Source: Verrucomicrobiota bacterium (GTDB taxonomy: Bacteria > Verrucomicrobiota > Verrucomicrobiia > Opitutales > UBA953). From it: a stretch of DNA of 64,000 nucleotides. The notes beneath the pieces are model-generated. The model was given only the letters and a program-made list of their open reading frames with translations. It was not told the origin of the DNA and ran no database searches. Numbering within the stretch: position 1 is the first letter of the stretch; each line of letters starts with the position of its first letter. Shown in pieces: positions 53,820 to 61,372 of this stretch. A program made the translations under genes and the position numbers. The DNA lies in contig BJHS01000005.1 in NCBI GenBank assembly GCA_014193315.1, positions 62,001-126,000 on the forward strand, read 5' to 3'.

Positions 53820-54923
53820 ATGCCGACCCACGTCACCCACGACACCCGCGCCGTCGCCCGTCAGTTCGCCCTGCTCGGCGATTATGTCTCGGCCCCGCCC
53901 TACGGCAGCGGCCATATCAACGACACGTTTGCGCTGGAGATGAGTCAGGGCGGCAAGTCCGTCCGCTACGTCCTGCAACGGATCAATCATAATATTTTCA
54001 AGAACCCGGATGGCTTGATGCAGAATGTCGAACGGGTCTGTCGCCATGCGCAGGCGAAACTGGCGCAGGAAGGCCGGGCCTACGCCTCCCGCCGCGCCCT
54101 CACCCTGGTCCCGACGCGAGACGGGCGCGGCTGGCACACCGATGCCCATGGCAATCGTTGGCGCTGCTACATCTTCGTCGAAGGTGCCACGGGCCATGAT
54201 GTCATCCGCAACGCCGACCAAGCCTACCAAGCCGCCCGGGCGTTCGGGGCCTTCCAGGCCTTGCTCGCCGACCTCCCCGGGGAACGCCTCATCGAGACCA
54301 TCCCGAACTTCCATCACACCCCGAGCCGTTACGCCGCCTTCCTGGCCGCCTTGGCCAAGGACACCCATGGCCGGGCCAATGAAGCCGCCGCCGAGATCGC
54401 TTTCGCCCAAGCCCGGGCCCACGAAGTCGGGCAGATTATCGAGGCCATGGCCCGCGGGGAGATCCCGGAACGGGTCACCCATAACGATACCAAGTTGAAC
54501 AATGTCCTCCTCGACAACGAGACCCAGGAGGGCATCTGCGTCATCGACCTCGACACCGTCATGCCGGGCTCGGCCCTCTATGATTTCGGTGACCTCGTCC
54601 GCACCTCGACCTCCCCGGCGGCCGAGGATGAGACCGACCTCACCAAGGTCACGATGCAGTTGCCCATGTTCGAAGCGCTCGTCAAAGGCTACCTGTCCAC
54701 GGCCGGGGGCTTCCTGACCAAGCGCGAACGGGAACTCCTGCCTTTTGCAGGCAAACTGATCACCTTGGAGATCGGCCTACGCTTCCTGACCGACTGGCTC
54801 GAGGGCGATGTCTACTTCAAGATCAAGCGTCCGCGGCATAACCTCGATCGGCTTCGGACCCAGTTCAAACTAGTCGAATCCATCGAGGCACAACTGCCCG
54901 CCATGCAGGCCCTGGTGCGCTGA
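53820..54923 (+). CDS. NahK-like N-acetylhexosamine 1-kinase
   Basis: An aminoglycoside-phosphotransferase-fold kinase of 367 residues. YGSGHINDTF at 28-37 is the nucleotide loop of NahK-type kinases, YVLQRINHNIFK contains the ATP Lys region, HNDTKLNNVLLD (221-232) the catalytic loop with Asp223, and VIDLDTVMPG the metal Asp residues. NahK of bifidobacteria phosphorylates GlcNAc or GalNAc at C1. The next genes on either side, a nucleotidyltransferase and a 4-epimerase, are the partners NahK has in the lacto-N-biose pathway. No lacto-N-biose phosphorylase gene is present. Confidence 0.85.
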   Translation: MPTHVTHDTRAVARQFALLGDYVSAPPYGSGHINDTFALEMSQGGKSVRYVLQRINHNIFKNPDGLMQNVERVCRHAQAKLAQEGRAYASRRALTLVPTRDGRGWHTDAHGNRWRCYIFVEGATGHDVIRNADQAYQAARAFGAFQALLADLPGERLIETIPNFHHTPSRYAAFLAALAKDTHGRANEAAAEIAFAQARAHEVGQIIEAMARGEIPERVTHNDTKLNNVLLDNETQEGICVIDLDTVMPGSALYDFGDLVRTSTSPAAEDETDLTKVTMQLPMFEALVKGYLSTAGGFLTKRERELLPFAGKLITLEIGLRFLTDWLEGDVYFKIKRPRHNLDRLRTQFKLVESIEAQLPAMQALVR

Positions 54924-54928
54924 CTTCC

Positions 54929-55849
54929 ATGCGTATTCTCGTCACCGGCGGAGCCGGTTTCATCGGTTCGCACCTCGTCGAACATTACCAAGGCCAGGCC
55001 GAGGTCATCGTCTTGGATGATTTTCGCAGCGGTCGCCGCCGGAACCTCGCCGGCCGGGAGCACTGCCTGATCGAAGGGTCGATCCTCGACCGAGCCAAAC
55101 TGGACGAAGCCATGCGGGGGGTCGATCAGGTCTTCCACTTGGCCGCGATGATCTCGGTGCCGGAGTCCATGTTGCAGCCCCGGGCCTGCGTCGAACTAAA
55201 CGCCACCGGCACGCTCCACGTCCTTGAGGCGGCCGCGGCCGCCAAGGTCGGGAAAGTCGTCCTGGCCTCCTCCGCGGCCATCTACGGCGACAACCCGACC
55301 GTCCCCAAGGTCGAGACCATGTCACCGGAGCCGAAGTCGCCCTATGCGGTCACCAAGCTCGATGGCGAATATTACCTCGACCTCTTTCGGCGGGAACGCG
55401 GTCTGGCCACCGCCTCTCTGCGTTTCTTCAATGTCTTTGGCCCGCGGCAGGACCCGAAATCCCCTTACGCCGCCGCCGTCCCCATCTTCATCGAGAAAGC
55501 CCTGACCGGGGCGCCGATCGGCATCTTCGGCGATGGTGAGCAGACTCGCGACTTCATCTACGTGAAAGACATCGTCGGTGCCCTCGCCTTCGCCGCCACC
55601 ACCTCCGCCGTCGCCGGCACCTACAACGTGGGGTATGGCCAAAAGATGACCGTCAAGGAACTCGCCCAGGAAGTGATTCGCCTGACCGGCTCCACCTCGA
55701 CGATCGAGCATAAGCCCGAACGACTCGGGGATGTGAAACATTCGCTCGCTTCCGCCGACAAGCTGCGCGCCACCGGCTGGACACCCCGGCACTCGTTGGC
55801 CGAAGGGCTCGCCGCGACGGTCGCCTACTTCCGTTCGCTCAAGGGGTGA
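54929..55849 (+). CDS. NAD-dependent UDP-sugar epimerase (GalE/WbpP-like)
   Basis: An extended SDR of 306 residues. TGGAGFIGSH at 6-15 binds NAD, LASSAAIYG near 112 carries the Ser, and Tyr139-x3-Lys143 in SPYAVTK is the catalytic pair. RFFNVFGPRQDP and GDGEQTRDFIYVKD are typical of UDP-GlcNAc/UDP-Glc 4-epimerases. As the last gene of the amino-sugar operon, interconversion of UDP-GlcNAc and UDP-GalNAc is the best guess. Its last 11 bases overlap the 3' end of the convergent gene. Confidence 0.88.
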   Translation: MRILVTGGAGFIGSHLVEHYQGQAEVIVLDDFRSGRRRNLAGREHCLIEGSILDRAKLDEAMRGVDQVFHLAAMISVPESMLQPRACVELNATGTLHVLEAAAAAKVGKVVLASSAAIYGDNPTVPKVETMSPEPKSPYAVTKLDGEYYLDLFRRERGLATASLRFFNVFGPRQDPKSPYAAAVPIFIEKALTGAPIGIFGDGEQTRDFIYVKDIVGALAFAATTSAVAGTYNVGYGQKMTVKELAQEVIRLTGSTSTIEHKPERLGDVKHSLASADKLRATGWTPRHSLAEGLAATVAYFRSLKG

Positions 55850-56711
55850 CGATAACCGGGACCCGTAGGTAGCGATCGACCCCATCGTCGACGTGGAGCC
55901 AAAGGTCGTAAGCGCCGACCTTCGGTAAACGGAGTCGAAAGGAAAGGGTCGGTTCGAGGTCGTACTCGCCCCCTTCGAGCGAAGGGTGGAGATGCGCATA
56001 GCCCATCGCGGATTCCGCGGTATCGGCTGAGACCAGCACCGCATGCCCAAGAGTCCCCATCAGCGGACGTAACTTCAACGGCACCCCATCAGCCCGGCGA
56101 AGGCGCAACCGGAGCAGCGCCGATTGAGCCGGATGCTGCGCGGATTGGGTGAAGTTCGCCACCACCAACGGCCCGCCAACCGGCTCAGGCAAAGGCAGTG
56201 AGCCGGGGTGCGGGGGTAGGATCGCCTCCGCCAGGACCACCCGGCCGTTCCGGACGGGCGCAAAGTCGACATAGGCATGCGCCCCCGCCGAAAAATCAAA
56301 ACCGACGGGAAGCTCGAACGTCCAGCCGCCATCCTCGCGGGCGACCGGGTGGAGATGCGCATACCCGGGTTGGGCGAGCGAGCGCAAGTGGAGGTGCAAT
56401 TTACGCGTGTGCGTCAGCGCCAACTGATAGTCCAGCAAGGGTCGGCCATCCTCATCGGCGAGGACTAATCGACCCATCCGGGCGGAACCGACGCCGAGCA
56501 AGTCGACCTTGAGGGCGTAGGGAAACTTCAAATCCCGGGGCCGGTAGAAATTCGCCTCCTCGTTGACGCCGCAAAACTCCAAACCATCGGCCACGACGGG
56601 TTGGTGATCCGCGTGTAAAAGCGCGCAGTGGGTATCCGGGAGGCGGCGCAACCCGAGGAAGAGGGCGAGGGCCAGCCCCGTCAGCCAAATGGTTTGGCGG
56701 GTCGGACTCAT
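55839..56711 (-). CDS. Membrane-anchored protein with two AHLHP modules, unknown function
   Basis: A 290-residue protein with one N-terminal membrane segment or signal (residues 7-22). The rest is probably periplasmic and beta-rich. Two similar modules are visible, each with a GYAHLHP motif followed by an aromatic beta-strand segment (GWTFELPVGF in one, YDLEPTLSFRL in the other) and a closing AYVDF or YDLWLHV strand. The pattern recalls periplasmic metal-handling proteins of the YtkA/FixH sort. It overlaps the SCO1-like gene by ATGA, which supports a copper or cytochrome-oxidase context. Confidence 0.7.
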   Translation of the reverse strand: MSPTRQTIWLTGLALALFLGLRRLPDTHCALLHADHQPVVADGLEFCGVNEEANFYRPRDLKFPYALKVDLLGVGSARMGRLVLADEDGRPLLDYQLALTHTRKLHLHLRSLAQPGYAHLHPVAREDGGWTFELPVGFDFSAGAHAYVDFAPVRNGRVVLAEAILPPHPGSLPLPEPVGGPLVVANFTQSAQHPAQSALLRLRLRRADGVPLKLRPLMGTLGHAVLVSADTAESAMGYAHLHPSLEGGEYDLEPTLSFRLRLPKVGAYDLWLHVDDGVDRYLRVPVIVTP

Positions 56712-57544
56712 CGGGATTCGACCAGTCCGGCGAGGACCTTGGCCACCTCGGCGACCTCGAACGAGGCGCCCTCGCGGCGCTGCACGATGCGGCCCTGCGC
56801 GTTGACGAGGAGCAAGGCCGCATTATGGACGATGGTGCCATCATCGCGCACCGTGAGGATGCCGTAGTTTCGCATGAGGTCCTTGATCTGACCGGGGTCG
56901 CCGGTGAGGAACCGATGGCGGGCCTGATTGATGCCATAGCCAGCGGCGTAGGCCCGAAGCATCCCGGGGGAATCGACCTCCGGGTCGAAGGTCATGGTCA
57001 GCAGACGGACGGTCTTGAGGCGTGGGTCCGCGGCCAGGGCGTCGCCCAACTGCTTCATGCTGGCCGTCGCGGCCGGACACATCTTGGCGGAGCGGCAACT
57101 CGTGAAGATGAAGTTGAGGGCATACGGGGCGCCGAGGAAATCCTTCTTGAAAACCAGGCGGGCATCTTGGTCCCACAGCGCCATGTCCGGCGTGAGGTCG
57201 TTGGGCATCCGCGTCACCAGGCGACCTTGGTCGGCGGTCTGTCGGCGGAGCGACTCGCTGACCTCGGCGACCCGGCGCACTTGCTCAGGGTCGGCGGGAA
57301 AAATCGTGTCAGCCCACCGCTGGCCGGCGACCGTCAAGACCTCAAAGCGGATAGCTCGGCCCGTCCAAGCGATGGCGAGGTCCCCTTCGCGGGCGAGGTA
57401 TGCCTCCGGTGGCGCGTCGGCCGATGCGGCGATCCAGAGCGCATGGCGGGCCGGCTCGACCCGCACCACTGTTCCGACCTGCACCACCGGCTTTTCGGCC
57501 GCGACGGCGGCCAAGCTGAATAGGCTGAAAAGAAAGGCCTTCAT
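56708..57544 (-). CDS. SCO1/SenC-like copper chaperone with an N-terminal extra domain
   Basis: A 278-residue exported protein (signal peptide residues 1-16). The C-terminal thioredoxin-like SCO domain has the copper ligands Cys150 and Cys156 (FTSCRSAKMCP) and His240, plus TFDPEVDSPG. The Cys pair is spaced by five residues instead of the usual three. Residues 18-90 form a small extra domain (VVRVEPARHALWI, then FEVLTVAGQRW) like the CusF-type domain fused to some SCO proteins but without obvious Met ligands. Function: copper insertion into cytochrome oxidase or redox sensing. It overlaps both neighbours by four bases. Confidence 0.87.
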   Translation of the reverse strand: MKAFLFSLFSLAAVAAEKPVVQVGTVVRVEPARHALWIAASADAPPEAYLAREGDLAIAWTGRAIRFEVLTVAGQRWADTIFPADPEQVRRVAEVSESLRRQTADQGRLVTRMPNDLTPDMALWDQDARLVFKKDFLGAPYALNFIFTSCRSAKMCPAATASMKQLGDALAADPRLKTVRLLTMTFDPEVDSPGMLRAYAAGYGINQARHRFLTGDPGQIKDLMRNYGILTVRDDGTIVHNAALLLVNAQGRIVQRREGASFEVAEVAKVLAGLVESR

Positions 57545-58464
57545 CCGAGGTGGCCCGAGGGACCGAGCATCAGTTCCACCATGCCATGCCGGAGGCCCCG
57601 ATGGGTGAGTTGAAATGATTCGGCGCCGGTGAGGTCGGCTAACGTACACACGGTTACGAGCGCCGCCGGCATGATGTCGGCCCGCTCGGCGGGGATGCCG
57701 GGGACGGTACGGCGCTCCGCTAATGGCAAGGCGCAGAGCTTGTCCTTTAGCTCGCGGATACGCAAAGTCGGCAGACGCCCATCGACGACGGGCTCACCCA
57801 TCGCCTGCAGGTAAAGGGCCACGGCGCTGAACACGCCGCCGGCGCCTACGACCATGCCTTGCTCGGCCAAGCGCGGCGAGAGGACCGGCCCAAGGGTGCG
57901 CGCGAGATGTTCGCGGATCGAGGACTGATCCAGTTCATCGACGATGCCTTCGCCGCCCCGCAGGTAACCGTGCGTGAGACGGACCGAACCGAGCGGGTAG
58001 CTGCGGGCCAACCCGACCTGGCCGCCGCGCAAAGTCGCGACCTCGAGACTGCCGCCGCCCAGGTCGAAAACCGTCAAGTGGGGGGAGTCGCGGTACGCCG
58101 GGTCGGTGTGGACCCCGGCCGCGACGAGCCGAGCCTCCACCTCGCCCGAGATGATGGTTAGCGGCACGCCCGTGACCGACTTGATCAACGCGGCGAACTC
58201 GGCGCGATTCGCGCAATCCCGCACCGCGCTGGTTCCCAGGATCACCAGAGACCGCGCGCCTTGCGCTCGGGCGAAAGCCACCAAACGACCCACGGCTTCC
58301 GCGGCTGACTGCAGGGTATCCCGAGCGAGCGTGAACTCACTGATGCTCGGCGGGAAGATCCGGAGGGATTCGCTGGAACGGGCGACCTCCTGCCGGGAGG
58401 CACCTTCGACCACGGAAACTTTGAGCGAATTCGACCCAAGGTCGACCACGGCGAGTAAAGGCAT
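57541..58464 (-). CDS. Ppx/GppA family exopolyphosphatase-like protein
   Basis: A 307-residue ASKHA phosphatase. DLGSNSLKVSV near residue 8, LGTSAVRDCAN, ISGEVEARL and FDLGGGSLEV are the Ppx/GppA motifs in order. It has only the two core domains and lacks the C-terminal HD-like part of E. coli Ppx, like the short forms. It would degrade polyphosphate or pppGpp. ppk1 in this window makes polyphosphate, but the two genes are far apart. It starts two bases after the stop of the LpxR-like gene. Confidence 0.9.
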   Translation of the reverse strand: MPLLAVVDLGSNSLKVSVVEGASRQEVARSSESLRIFPPSISEFTLARDTLQSAAEAVGRLVAFARAQGARSLVILGTSAVRDCANRAEFAALIKSVTGVPLTIISGEVEARLVAAGVHTDPAYRDSPHLTVFDLGGGSLEVATLRGGQVGLARSYPLGSVRLTHGYLRGGEGIVDELDQSSIREHLARTLGPVLSPRLAEQGMVVGAGGVFSAVALYLQAMGEPVVDGRLPTLRIRELKDKLCALPLAERRTVPGIPAERADIMPAALVTVCTLADLTGAESFQLTHRGLRHGMVELMLGPSGHLG

Positions 58465-58466
58465 GT

Positions 58467-59429
58467 TCAGAAGAGAAAATCGAATTTTATGCCGCCGACC
58501 CCGTGCAGCGATTGCTGCTCGGCGAACTCGTGCGTGCGCACCGAGGTATAGAGGGTGGTGGCAAAGTGATGAAACTGGAAACTGTAACCCAACGCGAACT
58601 GGCCGACGATCGGATCCCTGATGACGCCCCGGGACGCGCGGAAGTTGGAACCATCGGTGGAGTAATTCCGGGTCACGACCTCGACCTGGGCATCGAGGAA
58701 GAACCAGGCGGCGAAGGCCGGGTCCGCCCAGTCGGTGCGGAGACGGGCCACGGGATCGTAGGCCGGCGACTGGCGAATCGTCGTATTCCCCCAGGAGCGC
58801 TCGAGGCCAACGCCCCAGCGCAACTCGGCGCCGAGGATGAATTGGGTGCGAATGGTACCGAGTTCGGCGCCCGCGCGCATCAGCAGGTCGCGTAAACCTC
58901 GCCGGGAATCATCCAGTTCGAAGCGTTTCCGGAAATCGAGGTTCAGATTGATGACCGGTTCATTCGGCAGTTGGGTCTGCCAGCCCGACGTGCTCGGCAC
59001 CCCAATCAGCCGATGGATCGAATTCTGGATGGTCGGTCCGCCGGCCGCGGGACCCACCACGCCGAGCTGTAATTCCCAGACGAACAGGCAATCCCGGCGG
59101 CCGCCGCGATCCAAGACCCGCCCCTGACCATAGGAGAAATAAAGCGCGGCGGAATAAGGCAGGTCATCCGCCGCGGGGTCGGCGTGCGTCGTGTCCGCCG
59201 GCGTGTTGATCTCCTGGGTCAGGGCGGCGTAGAAACCATTCTCATTATTGACGACCAGGCGCAGCCCTTGGGTGTAGTATCGATCGCTGTTATCGAGGGA
59301 GAATTTATCGTTCTCTTCGAGGAAGGTGAGGACCCCGGCTTGGCCCCCGGAAGGGAAAGGGGACCGTAGTTCCAAGCCACGACCGACGACGGTCATCGCG
59401 AAGAGTAGGATCAAAGGTGGCAGGCGCAT
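58467..59429 (-). CDS. LpxR-like outer-membrane lipid A deacylase (DUF2219)
   Basis: A 320-residue outer-membrane beta-barrel protein with a signal peptide (residues 1-18). The DUF2219/LpxR signatures are LEENDKFSLDNSDRYYTQG (Asn40, Asp41 as active-site candidates), QNSIHRL with His139, and GWQTQLPNEP. The C-terminus ends with Phe (FDFLF), as expected for a barrel protein. LpxR removes the 3'-acyloxyacyl group of lipid A in Salmonella. ATG 59429 is chosen because it begins the signal peptide; a TTG at 59471 is less likely. It is divergent from the Mla lipid-transport operon. Confidence 0.87.
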   Translation of the reverse strand: MRLPPLILLFAMTVVGRGLELRSPFPSGGQAGVLTFLEENDKFSLDNSDRYYTQGLRLVVNNENGFYAALTQEINTPADTTHADPAADDLPYSAALYFSYGQGRVLDRGGRRDCLFVWELQLGVVGPAAGGPTIQNSIHRLIGVPSTSGWQTQLPNEPVINLNLDFRKRFELDDSRRGLRDLLMRAGAELGTIRTQFILGAELRWGVGLERSWGNTTIRQSPAYDPVARLRTDWADPAFAAWFFLDAQVEVVTRNYSTDGSNFRASRGVIRDPIVGQFALGYSFQFHHFATTLYTSVRTHEFAEQQSLHGVGGIKFDFLF

Positions 59430-59483
59430 CCGTCGGAGGGTCAGCAAAGCATCGGCCGGAGACCGGGACAACGCCTTTCTGAC

Positions 59484-59512
59484 TTGTTAACACAGTCCCA
59501 CCCAAGTATTTG
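59484..59512 (+). promoter_or_regulatory. Predicted promoter of the mla operon
   Basis: TTGTTA at 59484-59489 and TATTTG at 59507-59512, spacer 17 bases. ATG 59522 follows 9 bases later, predicting a leader of about three bases. Confidence 0.45.
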
Positions 59513-59521
59513 ATAGTCAGG

Positions 59522-60616
59522 ATGTCCCACGCGCCTGCCAGCCCGCCACGGGCCCGGACCGAAGTCCTGGCCGATGGCACGACCGTGATCACCTTGGGCG
59601 GCGACTGGAACCGCCAAGCGGCCACCCCTGCTATCGCTTTCAAAGGAGACCAAGTCCGGCTGGTCACCGAACAGCTCGGCGACTTCGACTCCAGTCTCCC
59701 TGGTTGGATCCACGCGCATTTCCGCCAGGTGCGTCGACTGGACCTATCGGCCCTGCCCTCCCGCCTCCGTTCGCTGGTCGAACTGGCCGAGCAGTCCACC
59801 ACCACCCCGAGCCCCGAAACGACGGGCGGGCTGCTCGCACGCTTCGGTGGGTGGGGCCTCGAGAGCTCCTCTTCCTGGGGCCGCGCCTTTGAGCACATCG
59901 GCGATGTCGCCCTCGGCCTCGGTCGGTTGCTCATCGGTCGGGCCCGGGTCAATTGGCAGGACTTCTGGCTGCAGCTCCAGACCGCCGGCGTCGACGCTTT
60001 GCCCATCGTCGCGCTGCTCGGATTCCTAACCGGACTGATCATGGCGTACGTCGGCTTGATCCAGCTCCGCCAGGTCGGCGCCACCGTCTACGTCGCCAAC
60101 CTCGTCTCCCTGGCCATGACGCGCGAGATGGGAGCGCTCATGACCGGCGTCATCGCCTGCGGCCGCACCGCCACCTCCTTCGCCTCGCAGTTAGGCAGCA
60201 TGAACGTGAGCCAGGAGACCGATGCCCTGCGGGTCCTCGGGATCAACCCCGTCGAGTACCTTGGTTTACCGCGCATCCTCGCCGTGACATTGATGGTGCC
60301 GCTGCTGTCGGTCTTCGCGACTTTCATCGGGGTCTTCGGCGGCATGATCGTGGCCTGTGCCGGCGACCTGAGCGTCAGCCAATACCTGACGCAAGTCGTC
60401 GTCGCCATCAGCTTTCGCAGTTTTCTGGTCGGCTTCATCAAATCGATCGCTTTCGGCTTCATCGCGGCCTGGGCGGGCTGCTACCGCGGCGCCGTCGCCA
60501 AGCCTTCGGCGCTCGGCGTCGGAGAGGCCGCGACTTCCGCCGCCGTCCTCGGCATCACGCTGATCGTCATCTCGGACGCCTTGTTCGCGGTCATCTTCAA
60601 CCTCTTCAACTTCTGA
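59522..60616 (+). CDS. mlaE: MlaE-family ABC transporter permease with STAS-like N-terminus
   Basis: Permease of an MCE lipid transporter, 364 residues. Residues 1-85 are a STAS-like domain (TTVITLGGDW, RRLDLSALP). The MlaE core from about 120 has several membrane helices with ALLGFLTGLIMAYVGLIQLRQ, EMGALMTGVIACGRTATSFA and the QETDALRVLGINPVEYL segment. Such fused permeases are common outside the E. coli Mla system. The STOP/START with mlaF is TGATG. The complex moves phospholipids between inner and outer membranes; direction is not readable. Confidence 0.93.
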   Translation: MSHAPASPPRARTEVLADGTTVITLGGDWNRQAATPAIAFKGDQVRLVTEQLGDFDSSLPGWIHAHFRQVRRLDLSALPSRLRSLVELAEQSTTTPSPETTGGLLARFGGWGLESSSSWGRAFEHIGDVALGLGRLLIGRARVNWQDFWLQLQTAGVDALPIVALLGFLTGLIMAYVGLIQLRQVGATVYVANLVSLAMTREMGALMTGVIACGRTATSFASQLGSMNVSQETDALRVLGINPVEYLGLPRILAVTLMVPLLSVFATFIGVFGGMIVACAGDLSVSQYLTQVVVAISFRSFLVGFIKSIAFGFIAAWAGCYRGAVAKPSALGVGEAATSAAVLGITLIVISDALFAVIFNLFNF

Positions 60617-61371
60617 TGACGACCCAAGACATCCTCGTGAGCGAAGGGCTGGCCGTCGGCCACGGCGGCAACGTCATCATGACCAGCATTGACTTCCGAC
60701 TCGCTCCCGGCCGGATCCTCGCGATCGTCGGCCCTAGTGGTTGCGGCAAAAGCACGCTCATGCGTTCGTTGAGCGGGCTCGACCTCCCGCTCGGCGGTCG
60801 CTCCGAAGTGCTGGGCCTCGATCTCGCCGTCGCCACGGCGACGGAACGGGAAGGAACCTTGCGTCGTCTCGGGTTCCTTTTTCAAGGCTCGGCCCTCTTC
60901 TCCTCCCTCACCCTGCGGGAGAATGTCGAGCTGCCGATGCGGGAGTTCCTCCGGGCGCCCCGCCGCGAGATTCGGGCGCTGGCGGAATACAAGTTGGCGC
61001 TGGTCGGCCTAGCCGACGCCATGGATAAGATGCCGGCGGAGATTTCCGGCGGCATGGCCAAGCGGGCCGGCATCGCCCGGGCGATGGCCTTGGACCCCGA
61101 CCTGATCTTCCTCGACGAACCCAGCGCCGGACTCGACCCGCTGACCTCCGGGAGGCTGGACGAGCTGATCCTCAAGCTCCGCGACACCTTTGGGACGACC
61201 ATCGTCCTGGTAAGCCACGAAGTCCCGAGCATCCTCCGGATCGCCGACTTCTGCGTTTACCTCGACCCGGACGCGGGCAGGATGGGGGCCTACGGCCCTC
61301 CCCGCGATTTCCTTGCGGCTGGCTCCCACGCCAAGGCCCACGCCTTTTTCTCCCAAGCCCGAATTTCCTGA
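60616..61371 (+). CDS. mlaF: MlaF-family ABC transporter ATPase
   Basis: ATPase of the MCE transporter, 251 residues. Walker A GPSGCGKST is near residue 38, signature ISGGMAKRAGIARAM, Walker B LIFLDEPSAGLDP and the switch His in LVSHE. The SGGMxKRxG signature is typical of MlaF. The true start is the ATG overlapping the mlaE stop; a longer frame running upstream to 59953 lies within mlaE and is an artefact. mlaD begins one base after the stop. Confidence 0.95.
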   Translation: MTTQDILVSEGLAVGHGGNVIMTSIDFRLAPGRILAIVGPSGCGKSTLMRSLSGLDLPLGGRSEVLGLDLAVATATEREGTLRRLGFLFQGSALFSSLTLRENVELPMREFLRAPRREIRALAEYKLALVGLADAMDKMPAEISGGMAKRAGIARAMALDPDLIFLDEPSAGLDPLTSGRLDELILKLRDTFGTTIVLVSHEVPSILRIADFCVYLDPDAGRMGAYGPPRDFLAAGSHAKAHAFFSQARIS

Positions 61372-61372
61372 C

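Noticed and set aside
59953..61371. Long version of MlaF starting at 59953
   Set aside because: The N-terminal part is a shadow of mlaE; the ATG at 60616 overlapping the mlaE stop gives a standard MlaF.
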